From Gossypium raimondii (taxonomy: Eukaryota; Streptophyta; Magnoliopsida; Malvales; Malvaceae): 64,000 nucleotides of DNA. Below are positions 33,677 to 44,500 of the stretch, one piece after another. A program made the translations under genes and the position numbers. The stretch is from positions 58,843,371 through 58,907,370 of the forward strand of contig NC_068567.1 of assembly GCF_025698545.1 (NCBI RefSeq), given 5' to 3'. The notes below the pieces were generated by a model. That model searched no databases. It saw only the letters and a list, made by a program, of their open reading frames with translations, and was not told the DNA's origin. The first letter of the stretch is position 1. Each line of letters begins with the position of its first letter.

Positions 33677-34277
33677 AAGTGATTTTTTTTATAAACAACT
33701 TTTTGACAAACTAATAAATCATGTTTATGTTTCTTTCTCGTGTCGTATGTCATATTTGTTTCGTTCTTTTCTTTTTATTTTTCATATTTGTCATACTTGT
33801 AAATGGAATAGAAGAACTATTTATCATATAAAAAAGAAAGTAACCTTAAACTTACAAAATTAAATGCCTTTTTTGTGGCCTACTATATGTGATAATCCTT
33901 GCCTAAGTTCAAAGATGTATTCATGTCAAATTCCCTAGTCTAGAAAAGTTGGACGATAAGAAGCCTCATCCTACTTGACAATCTCCTTTTTTATTTAAAC
34001 CAGAATTTATCTCCTCCCTTCTTATGCTTCAAAAATAAATTCATTCGCCGGAACCCCTTTACCGTTAATTCAGAAATATGTTATTCCGATCATTGATCAC
34101 ACAAAAACCATAAGTTACAATATCATTATTGTTAAAATCTTCAAACTTTAAAACCAAAACACACTGAAATTTGAAACTGAATTTCATCAACTAGTTCTTC
34201 CTACAGTTGTGCTATATACCAACTTTAGTGCTAAAAGGAGATAACCAAACCAAAAAATGTTGTTAACCTTTTAGTCT
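33677..34277. other. Spacer between the copia element and the GnT-I relic
   Basis: AT-rich, no supported ORF. The right half may be 3' flank of the decayed GnT-I gene on the minus strand. Confidence 0.4.
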
Positions 34278-36150
34278 TCATGCACCTTCGATCCCTAGCT
34301 GCTGAAGAGAGTCGAGACCAACAAGAAATTCACGTTTAGGTGGCTGGTATCGGAAAACCACTACTCCTTTATATGCTGTCCTTGGTACACCATCCTAGTA
34401 ATGAAGCAATACAAAGTTTTTCAGAATAATGGGACTACTCAAATCTTATATATGAGAAAACTTATAGTGCTTTTTATTTGTATTACTACAATAGAAGCAG
34501 TAATGGAAACCAAATATGATATAATGCAGGCATTTTGCTGCTTATTATCATCAAAACTCTTTAAGCATTTTCACAGCAAATAAAGAACAGTGAAAAATAT
34601 ATGAAATATCATATAAGTTCCCTTCCATTCTTCAAAAACTCCAAATTGTTGCGCAATGTATTCTAGGAACATCATCTATTTCATTGATAGGTTTTGCCTT
34701 TTTCAAAATGTCGGCAAAGTATTTCTTATATTTGTCCTAGAAAGGAGAAAACATGATCATATATAACAATGTAAAAAGGTGGAAAATAGGGAAAAATAGT
34801 TCCCAGTCTCACTGATCTTTCCTCCATTAAGTAGCTCAAATCCTGGGACTTCCATTTCACCTATCAGGAAAAAAAAAGCAATACCACTATGTATAAAATT
34901 TTAAATTCTAAAGATAATTATAGAAATTTATTATGCCAACCTTAGAGTCATTTATCTTTATAGGCTCGACATATTGTTAGAAAAAGTGTCACATACTTGA
35001 ACCCTGATTGATATAGTAAGACCGAAAAACAGAACATAAGCTCTCATTTTGTATAAGGAGATGTAAAGATCCAACTGAAAGAAACAAAATCTTATTCCCT
35101 TTTCTTGAGGAATTATGAAGCTACCTAGGGGTGAGCACCTACCTAAACTGAGGGAACTTTAGTTTTATTTAAGCATTAAAACTCTTTAATATAATACATA
35201 TATATAGGAACAACAGCTGAAGCCTTAAGAAGGATTTCATTTGTACAAGTTTACTATATATTCTTGCAGAAGCAATGTAGCAGAATAACTGCAAGCATAT
35301 GATGTGCCTCATTCATTGTTCTACCTAGTTCTTGTGCTGCACAAGACACGCATACAGCTGGATAATGGTTGATCCACTATGCGATATTCTCTTCAAAGCA
35401 AGTCATCTGAGTGATTTTAAACAAGAGATCTTATTAATGACAAGGTGAAATATACACTCTGACCAAAATTATATGTTCTACACACTTCAGGATGGAGAAA
35501 TTGTCTACATTTGTGATTCTCTTCTAATCTCAACCAGTCGTCCCAATAAGTGAGATTCTATCAAGGCAAATTCATTAATGAAACTACAGAAATCTGCATT
35601 GGTGTAATGCATATATTAAATGGCAATTTATGGAACCATGAAGGATATGCTTTTGGCCACTTTGGTGATAGCTCATCCCAGGTATATCTAGTAAGCATCC
35701 AACCAAGACCAGGAAAGAAAATCTGTGCGGTCAAATACATCTTCATGGAATAATAGAAGATCAAAAAAATATCAAAAGTACCAAAATGTTTCTACTTCAA
35801 GAAAGTCAAAATCTTTTCAAGCTTGAGCATGCAAAAGAAAGAGTCCAAGAGTCATCTAGAAGTAGATTCCATAATGACAGAAATAAAAATAAAGTTAAAA
35901 GTCCCCCCTCATAGTGCACCTCACTTTTTCTGGTAAGCATCACATGGGAGGATTAAGTGATAGCATTTACCACCAAAAGCTATGGAGGTTAGAACAAACA
36001 AAACTTTTCTACCAAATCTTGCTCATAAAATGCATTAAGCTCTACAGTTCTCCTAGGAAAAAAATGTTATTGGGAGAAAGAGCTTACATGGATCATGCAA
36101 AAACTGCTTTTAACCATTGTCATTCCATGAAGAAATAGTCATAACTGACC
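34278..36150 (-). pseudogene. Decayed N-acetylglucosaminyltransferase I (GnT-I/CGL1) gene
   Basis: GnT-I starts complex N-glycan formation in the Golgi. Minus-strand exon-like pieces match the C-terminal half of the plant enzyme in order. Near 36130-36085: SSWNDNG, a TAA stop, then KQFLHDP. At 35750-35640: FFPGLGWML and WDELSPKWPKAY. At about 35555-35465: YWDDWLRLEENHK and HPEVCRTYNFG. Near 34860: VKWKSQDLSYL. At 34735-34637: KYFADILKKAKPI and QFGVFEEWK. The last exon (34278-34394, with a good acceptor) encodes DGVPRTAYKGVVVFRYQPP to a normal stop. Missing: the N-terminal half, the exon after YNFG, about 20 bases in the 34.7-kb exon, and the donor after EEWK (GG instead of GT). The gene is therefore dead. 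Confidence 0.88.
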
Positions 36151-36466
36151 TACCACGGTTTAACAACAAGAAGGTGAAGGAGGAAGGAAAAAGATCCCAA
36201 ACCCTCGAAGAAAAAATAAAAAACAGAGAGAAAGAGAGACTGATTTGAGTCATGCAACACACTTATCCTTGTCAAGAAGGGCTTTAATTGTCTAAAAAGT
36301 AATCAAAAAACTCAGGGGCAATTTCCATATCATCTATCTTCAAAAGTATCATGAAACAAATATATAATTTCATATACGTAAATTAGACATTTTTGAAATT
36401 CAATGAGAAGAAGAAATTTTGTACCTACATGTAAATGAATAAGAGTGCAACGAGGATGAGAAGTGT
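36151..36466. other. Spacer
   Basis: Purine-rich (GAGAGAAAGAGAGA near 36225) and AT-rich sequence without a recognisable gene or repeat. Confidence 0.4.
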
Positions 36467-39246
36467 AAAACATAATATATATACCCTTACCCGATCGTTG
36501 GGTCTAAGCTATAGGATATTACATTTATTTCTGGAGTAACTACGATCGATTACAAATAAATTTCATCAATAATCATTAATTTTTAAGTAATACAAATGTA
36601 AAACATAATATATAATCATTTTCGGGTCATACACGAGCTTATAAAGGCTTATGTCGCAAATCTGAAGGCAATAGCCAAACTTCCCAACCTGAGAACAAAA
36701 TTGCAAAGTTTTCAAAATAAAATAAGACCAACATCGTGACATTGACGGTGTGGTGTCGCGACATTGGAAACAAACCACTAAGTCTCAGTTTTCCAATACT
36801 TTTAACCTAGCATACTAACCATCATTTGCCCTAAGTCCCCAAATCAACCATTCTATATATTCAATCTTTCCAAAAACATAATTACCAAAATATTAGCCTT
36901 ATTTATATGTCTGATGAAAACCATTTCCATGAAATCAAAACATATATACAAACCATTTCTAGCATTAGAACAAGTATTTTGTAGGTACATTCTATTGACT
37001 TAACAAAAAGGGTTATACAAACTTAGGATGAGTCGATTGCTATCATCTATATGCTAACTTCATTTTCCTAGGGCTTTGAGAATACTTGTACCTGTGAATG
37101 GAACAAATAAATCGTATACTGAGCGATAGGCTTAGTAGTACTTTCATGAGTCAATATAATATAACATAAAGCAACATTTAAAACATGCCATGATACTTAT
37201 AATCTCAATGCCTAATAATATATATATTCTGTATGGCATTACAAGTACATAACAATTTAAAAATGAAAGTATACAATTATCAAGTTCAATTACATGTATC
37301 AAAACATATCACAAGGCATTTAGTTATCTATACTCATATCACAAATTCAAAAATGCATAGTATTAGCATTATGACATTTAAAATCAAGTTCGTTCATATA
37401 AATAATCCGTTAGCAAACCATCTAAACCTCTTTCTAGAGCCTATCGACTCATTCATATTCATTTTGGTACCATATTTTATTATCAATCTATTTCATTACA
37501 TTTTAAAGTTTTCCAATTTCAATTATAACGTTCTCCCAATAGACCCCTAGTAAAACAGATTTGATACACGGGTGAACTACACCACACCAAAGCACTGAAG
37601 TGTAAGGCACGTAGGCATCAATGCATTCTCGTATGCATATACATCCCTCCATTACACCAAGGTCTCCGTTGGGGCATATAATACTTGATGATCCACAGCA
37701 AGTGCTGGATCCCAACATAATTTGTAATAATCTCCATACAATCACATATCTCATACAAGTGCACATATAACCCTATTGGTATGCCAATCATATCCTAACA
37801 TTTTTACTAAGTCACATGGACAATAATTTTACATTTATGTAAACATACCTGTAATCAACTTATTCGCATATTCATACTTTGTGTTCAATCACATATGCAT
37901 TTACGTATCCTATACACTACTTTATCGCATAACAAATATTTGTAATTTAGTACATATATCATTTCTCAATCAAATTCACAATTACAACTCCATTTTACCA
38001 TAAAACACATATATTTCTCATTATATGACACATTTCAATACAATTTTCTTATCACATGTCATAATTGAAGTATTTCATGTCATTTCCCATTTTATTCATT
38101 TTAGCCCTCTATCTCGATAATTCGTACCAACTCAATCAAAACATTTCATATTATCACAATAAATTCACCTCAATTACTCATTAAACAATAAACATGCATA
38201 TACAATCAAATATTTCTATCTTGAATCATAAAAGTACAAACTGAAGTTTCGCGTGTCACTCATCGACGATTTTTGCTTTTCCTTTCCCTCGTGACGATTT
38301 GGTGTTGTTGTTAGCTGCGGATAATCACAAAACGTATCATAAAATCAATTTCCGACCATTTTACATAGATTTTTTAGTTTATTCAATTTATCTCTAAAAT
38401 TGAGACAAACATAACTTTCAATTTAGAGCCTTGAATTAGAATCCGATTTCACCATGGCTCATTTGGGACCTTCTATTTTATATTCCTACCAACATTTCAC
38501 AATAATTTTTCATTTAATTCAATTTGATCTCTAATGTACAAAACTAACAATCTAAGTTTTACAATGTAGTCCTTTTCATAAATTATGCTTACTTTCTAAC
38601 AATTTCACACCAATTTCATTTAATTCTCAAAAATAAAAACTTTTAAAAACTTTAATAATTTCACAAATTGGTACATGAGCTAGCTAAATCAAGCTCCCGT
38701 GATTCAACTTTCATAAAAATCAAAGAAAAATGGCTAGGGACTTACTTGTAATTAATGGTTGACTATCAAAAAGAGTTTTAAAGCTTTTCTTCCATGGGAG
38801 ACGGCATAAAAGGTTGAAGAAGCTGATACTTATCATCTTTTGCACTAACATTGTTAATTAAGCTTAATTAATTTTAGTTAAGCTTAATTAATTAGCATAA
38901 TCATTGTTAATTAAGTTTAAATCTATAATTAACTTAAGTTAATGACATTTAACGTCACATCCCCCTATCATCCATAAAATAGGTTTATTAGCCATTTTAG
39001 TCCTTTGGATAATTGTTATTTAAGTCCCCAAGCCATATCGTAATTAAAAATCTATAGCGATTAAACTTTTACAATTCAATCCATGAGCTTAATTAGACAC
39101 AATTTCGACTAAATCACTAAGCCATTTTTCAATTCAACAACATACTAACCCCGTAAACTTCCTTATTTAATATTTACGAACTCGGTTTACGAAAATAAAG
39201 TCCCAAAACCACATTTTTCGACACCACTGAAAACCGGATCGTTACA
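36467..39246 (-). repeat. Probable solo LTR of a related gypsy-type element
   Basis: On the minus strand it starts TGTAACGATCCGGTTTTCAG and continues TGGTGTCG, like the start of the LTR at 26127. It ends near 36482 with ATCGGGTAAGGG, like the end of that LTR. Length ~2.78 kb agrees with 2.89-2.93 kb for its relatives. No internal region or partner LTR is present. The outer few bases at the left end are altered and no target duplication was found, so the left edge is approximate. Confidence 0.65.
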
Positions 39247-39261
39247 CCTTAGATGTCATAT

Positions 39262-39490
39262 CACTACAGCAAAACAAGTTTTTAGCGACGTTTTTTTTTT
39301 TGTTTTTGCAGCGTTTTGATAAGCGCCGCAAAAAAGCCGCTATAGATAACGCCACTAAATTTTGCAGCATTTATGTGGAAAAACGACACTATAGAACTTG
39401 ACATTTAGCGGAGCTTTTCCTATAAACGACACTAAAGAACATGACCTTTAGCGACAATTTTTCGAAAAACGCTGCTAAAGACCATATCAA
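39262..39490 (+). mobile_element. CACTA (En/Spm-type) transposon end
   Basis: Starts CACTACAGCAAAACAAG, then repeats TTTTTAGCGACG, AGCGCCGC and ATTTAGCGGAG in both orientations, as in CACTA subterminal regions. The opposite end (...GTAGTG) was not found in the window, so the element is truncated, or its other boundary is hidden by the next element. Confidence 0.55.
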
Positions 39491-39778
39491 ATTCAACTTC
39501 TTTTTTAATCATCTCATTTACATTATTATCTTAAATGATCATACAAAATTTAAATGACCTAACAATGGACACATTTTAAATTGTTTTTGAGTTCAAAAAC
39601 ATTAACAAGAGAACTGTTCATAATGTTTGATCAAAATGTTAACATAATCATCTTTGAAAACTCAATCTAATGATTATAGTACATACTTTCTTCTAAAACT
39701 AAAATCTTTGAAACTTCTGCCAAATAAACAACATGATGTTCACTATAAGAAACTTCAACCACAAGCATACTACAATAA

Positions 39779-40808
39779 GGCTCTGTTTGTTTCACTGAAA
39801 ATAGCTTTCGGAAAATGATTTCTACAAAATGACTTACTTTTCTGGAAAAGCTAATATTTTCTGGTGTTTGGATGAATTTGTGTAAAATATTTTCTTTTGT
39901 TTGGCAGGTTCTTTAAAAATATTTCATAGAAGTCGTTCTTAATTAAACAAACATACATTTGAATTTTTTTTCATTGTTTAATTGAGTTTATTTTATATTT
40001 ATAATTTTATATTTTACATTATTTTTACATATATTAAAAATATTTTGTTAAATTTAGGTTCATTGCAATGATCATTTTTAGTTACATGACTACCAACTGA
40101 GTATTTTTTATTTAAAATGTGACATCAACAAAATTAACAAAAAATTAACAATGTCAACAGTTGAACTTGATTTTCAAATCTAAAAAGTAGAGGACTAAAT
40201 TCTTGAAAATAAAAGTACGTAAACTAAATTACAAATTTGTGAAGAGTATATAAACTTATGACATATTTTAACATTTATACTACAAAACATTTATTATTAA
40301 TATATTTATAATTGTAATAAATATTTAATATTAAAATATTAATATTGATATTTTCAATAATATGTGAATAATATTATTTAAAATTATTATTTTAAAATTT
40401 GTATTAAAATAAAATTTAAATATTAAATAATTTATTAAAATAATAAATTATGTTAATTATATTAATAATTTATTATATGACTAAATATAAATAATTAAAT
40501 ATGTATGTTTAATCATATTTAAAAATATAATATTTTATATTAATATTTTAAATATTTTAAAAATAAAATAAAATTTATTATCAATATAATAATATTAAAC
40601 TTGATTTAAGTTAATTTTTATATAAAAGTAAAATTATCTATTAAGGAGCTCTTTTCCAGAAAATAACTTTACTATTTTCAAAATGGTAAGTCATTTTACA
40701 AAGAAAAAGGCTCATTTTCTGTTGACCAATCTATTTTCTGTGAAACAAATACAAGAAAATGCAGAAAATATTTTCCGTAAAACCTTTTACATGTAAACAA
40801 ACGGACAC
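39779..40808 (-). mobile_element. AT-rich non-autonomous inverted-repeat element, copy 2
   Basis: Begins GGCTCTGTTTGTTTCAC and ends with the inverse-related CAAACGGACACTA; subterminal regions are rich in GAAAATATTTTC. It is related in reverse complement to copy 1 at 12863-13848. No ORF. Its right end lies directly against the FDM-like coding remnant. Confidence 0.65.
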
Positions 40809-41430
40809 TAAGTTAAGAGTTCTTTCAAAGCTGTTACCACTGCATTATAAATCTCTTCACCCTATTCCAGCTTTAGATTTGTTAGCTTTCCTGAAAATTG
40901 GATGCCAATCTGGATTCTTCAGGTTCTCCTGCCATGATGAGCATAGAGTAGTGGCCCGAATTTCCGCTTCATCAGGAGGAAATCGCGACTTACAAGTGTC
41001 ATGAAAAGCCTTCGGATCAAGCTCTCCCATTCTCTTTAATCCAATATTAGTGCGATTACCCAACAATCCTGGCAAACCCTGCATAAAAGGAAAAGAACAT
41101 TGATTTTATGACCAGTTGCTTGAGTCTGCATAGTAATCCAAGGCTTAGGCAAATGTAATTCAATCTTAAGCCAAGATAAAGTAGGCAGTACCTGAATTAG
41201 CACTTTCCTTGCTTCATGTAGCTCATCATTGCTTTGACGCTCTTTGTATATAAGAGCTTTATTTGTTGACTCCAGATCTTGCAGATCATCAATCTTCTCT
41301 TGCAACTCATTATTCATCTCTTCCATCTTCTTCTGTACAGCTGCATCATCTTGTCCAAAATGTTTCATCACTTGCAGCTTGCCTTTCAAGTCTTCAATTT
41401 CCATTTCATTTGCTCTTTCCTCAATAACTA
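40809..41430 (-). pseudogene. FDM/IDN2-type coiled-coil and XH domain fragment
   Basis: FDM/IDN2 proteins act with double-stranded RNA in RNA-directed DNA methylation. Exon piece 41430-41192 encodes the end of the coiled coil (IEDLKGKLQVMKHF, LQDLESTNKALI, KERQSNDELHEARK) and ends at a good donor. Exon piece 41078-40812 encodes the XH domain start (NRTNIGLKRMGELDPKAF, LCSSWQENLKNPDW), then after a deletion and frame change GEEIYNAVVTALKEL. It stops where the AT-rich element begins. The zinc-finger and XS domains and the XH end are absent. Confidence 0.85.
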
Positions 41431-41447
41431 CACCTTCCGATTCCACT

Positions 41448-43659
41448 TCATACTTTCCTACTCCGTGTTCTTCTTGCAACCTAAAACAATCCCAAACAAA
41501 ACCCAATCTTTTATTTGACAATAAATGTTGTGTGCAGTGAACAGTGCAGCCAATATTTTAGAAAATATGGTAATATTTCCTTGGAATGAAAATACTAAGA
41601 AATGGTCTTTCAAGATTTCCTATATTAGAAAGAGAATGGAAGAAAATGTATAAATGGGGCACTTACAGCATCTTCATCTATATTCATAACTTCTGATACT
41701 GATGATGAATTTTTGGATCTCTCTTTTCTTTTCTTCTCTGAATCATAAAATTAAATAACGTTTCTATAAATTTAAAATATCACAAAAGCCCTTTAATGAC
41801 CGACACATGTAAAGAACAGGCAAGAGTTACAAGGGAGAAAAAGAAAAGGAAAATAGATAATAAATGCAACAGATAAATTCCCTCTGCAAGGAACCTTACT
41901 ATCCTCTATATTTTATTTTGTCTTAGACTCTTGCCTGGCATCACTTCTTAACTTATCAACTGTGTTTTTGACACTATTGAGACCAGACTGCAACAAAAGG
42001 AAAGCAAAAAACAGCAATGAGGAATAAAATCCATAAGTTTTGATTTGTAATGGAAGTCAAATTCAAGTACCAATATGAAAAAAAGAAAAAACATAACTAC
42101 TAATTTGAAATTAAAATCAAATTCAAATACTAAAAAGTATATTTACCTAAAATCCAAAGACTATATTTTCTATCTCGTATCAAAAACAAAGTTTAACGAA
42201 AGGAAAAAAGTAACAAAGTTGAGGCATTGCTAAACAACAGTAACAGTTGGAGTACCAAATAACTAGATTGGTTTGCACAATGAATTATATAAACTTAACA
42301 AAAGGAAATGATACAAGCAAAATGTCCAATACTAATTTCATGGAGGTGGAAAAAGCAAGATGCATGTCATTATAATCAATTTGTTTTACAGATCAAGTCA
42401 CCATTGCTGCAAATGCAAGGTGTTTTGCTCATCTGATGGTTGAACCTCCTTTCATGCAAAAAATGGACAGAACAAGATTACTAGGATAAAGTCACAGAGA
42501 AAGACAAACAATGAAGGATCAGAAAGTGATGCTGCAAAAATCATATGCTTGGATGGAAAATCATGTAGGGTTTGACAGCAATAAAGTCGTCATATTTTGT
42601 GAACATTCTTTATTTTTGTTGCTGTTTCTAATTTTCAGGGATACAGGATTATTTTGCCAATAACTTCTTGGTTTGCTGGTAATCAGCCATTTAAGGCAGC
42701 CACCGTATCCAGGTTCTACTGCAACACCCATCCCTCCTCCCAAGTTGGCTAATTTGCCGTCAATTAATAGAGTCAGAATAATAGAATTTAGAACTAATTT
42801 GATTTCTCTAGTCAGAGGCAAGAGCAAATCTAATTCTAACTAGACTGGCATATTTATGGGACCGGACACAATCCAATTCCTTTAGATCTTCAAAACACAA
42901 ACGTATGGTTAAGTCAATAGTTCAAAGCTCAAAAGAAAGAGTGTAGCTTTCACGCTTACCCTCTCCATCAAAGAACAGTTACTTATCGTCTCCCAGCTCT
43001 CACTGTCCAAGCATAATATTTCAACTTCCCCACTATCACATGTAATCTGTCAATTGCATGGAAACAAATTTAATCAAAAGAGTTCGATTATTTTACCCTT
43101 AGCCAAGCAGAGTATGTTACTCTTTCATTTGAGTTTCTTTCCTTAATTCTTTCTGTGTGTGGTGTGGAAGTTCGTTAATGCACTTATATCACATTTTATA
43201 GCTAATTAAGAAAGTCAATAATAGGAAAACAAACTCTTTCAGAAAGAAAATATAAATAAACTGAAAAAGGAAAATATGAGAATGAATATTCAATTCAAAA
43301 TCAAGAAAACCTTATTACTTCTTGAAGACATTAGAGACAACCAAATAAATAAAATCAACAACTCCAGTTAAACTGAATTTCTCACATAGTTCCCAAGCAG
43401 CATCTAAAATTTATATTACAGAACAAATACTCCATTGACTAACAATATGTGCAAGCATTTACCTTGTGAGTGTTGTTTTGTGGGTTAAAGTCTTCCACGG
43501 TGCCTGAATAGAAACTGAAAAATAAAGATAAAATGAAATTAAAACCGGCATATATTGCAAAACTTGCAGAAAGATCTATTCCTTTGACTTACCAGCTATC
43601 AAAGGCGGACCATACTTTGATCCGCTGTCCAATTAATACCTCATTTCTGGTACCCATTC
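41448..43659 (-). CDS. Small Tudor-domain protein (PDS5-like Tudor), with premature stop
   Basis: Six minus-strand exons with GT-AG borders and compatible phases: 43659-43593 (ATG at 43657), 43514-43463, 43046-42960, 41987-41900, 41737-41667 and 41480-41448; 131 codons plus stop if read through. Exons 1-3 encode a Tudor fold: LIGQRIKVWSAFDSCFYSGT, VEDFNPQNNTHK and DSGEVEILCLDSESWETI. This resembles the Tudor domain of plant PDS5 cohesin regulators. The tail is basic (KKRKERSKNSSS) and ends ARRTRSRKV. An in-frame TAA at 41913-41915 in exon 4 would cut the product to 92 residues, keeping the Tudor domain but removing the tail. It may be a working short protein, a fresh pseudogene or a sequence error. 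The family is inferred from the fold pattern; the ATG is the first in exon 1, and an upstream coding exon cannot be excluded. Confidence 0.6.
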
Positions 43660-44500
43660 CTGCTTAGTTAAAAAGAACTGTTAGTGATGAAACATTAAAA
43701 CAAAGGTAGTGGCAGTGGAATCCAGTTCAGTAAAAGGCTAAAGCAATCTCGCAATATATCAGTAGGTTCAGCTACTAAGCAGAGATAAGAGTTGAGGATT
43801 AATTCCAATACATTTAAATCAGTTGTATACAATGACTACGGGCGAGTAAGCCAGCTCTGAGGGATGAGAAAGAAGCTACTGGGGAAAAGGCCGTGAATAG
43901 AACAGAACAGGAAAAAAAAACTGAAACCTTGCACATAAAGAAAAATCCATGAATAGCAAAGGTATCCAAAAACCCATCATAAATACCATCTATGCGGCCA
44001 GGCATCAAACGCTAAGTAAGTTACAAGCATGCGACATAGGTGACAAAATGGCAGAACCCAGAAACGCTAAAGGGTTCAACTTATCAGAAATTTAAAGCTT
44101 CAATGAAGCAACAATGCACAATAATGTTAGCATTGACAGCAATCGCAGCACCAAAACCTTGGCAAATATCAACGAGGTTCCCAAATAAGAAACCCTAATA
44201 TATAAATCAACGTAAGAGGCTAAGCATAAAAAGGAAATTAAAAATGTGATCCTAAATCAATGTCCACGAAGCAGAGGTTTGCGCATGCCTTAGTAATAGA
44301 ATGGTGGGATGGGCAGGCATTAACAGCGAGGGGGCCTCGACGAGTAGCGAGAGTCATTCTTCCAGGGCGCGGCGGCCTAAGGCGGGGTCTGCGTCGCTCG
44401 GTATTATTTCGATTTACCATATCATCCAGAGGGGTAGGCATGAAACAAAGGTAAAACAAAAACAGAAAACCAAAGTAAAATAGATATTTATTGCTCAATC
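43660..44500 (-). other. Presumed leader intron and 5'UTR/promoter of the Tudor gene
   Basis: The pyrimidine-rich acceptor before 43659 implies an upstream exon. A GC-richer patch at about 44260-44430 stands out from its surroundings and is a plausible first exon. An ORF rich in Arg and Pro there (ATG at 44428) could be coding, but I could not join it to the Tudor frame. Confidence 0.35.

Noticed and set aside
39262-40808. One single CACTA element covering the CACTA end and the AT-rich element
   Set aside because: The AT-rich part has its own termini and a copy at 12.9 kb without CACTA sequence, so two elements are more likely.
44238-44498. Arg/Pro-rich ORF as an independent gene
   Set aside because: No domain, and it lies where the first exon of the Tudor gene is expected; kept only as a possible leader exon.
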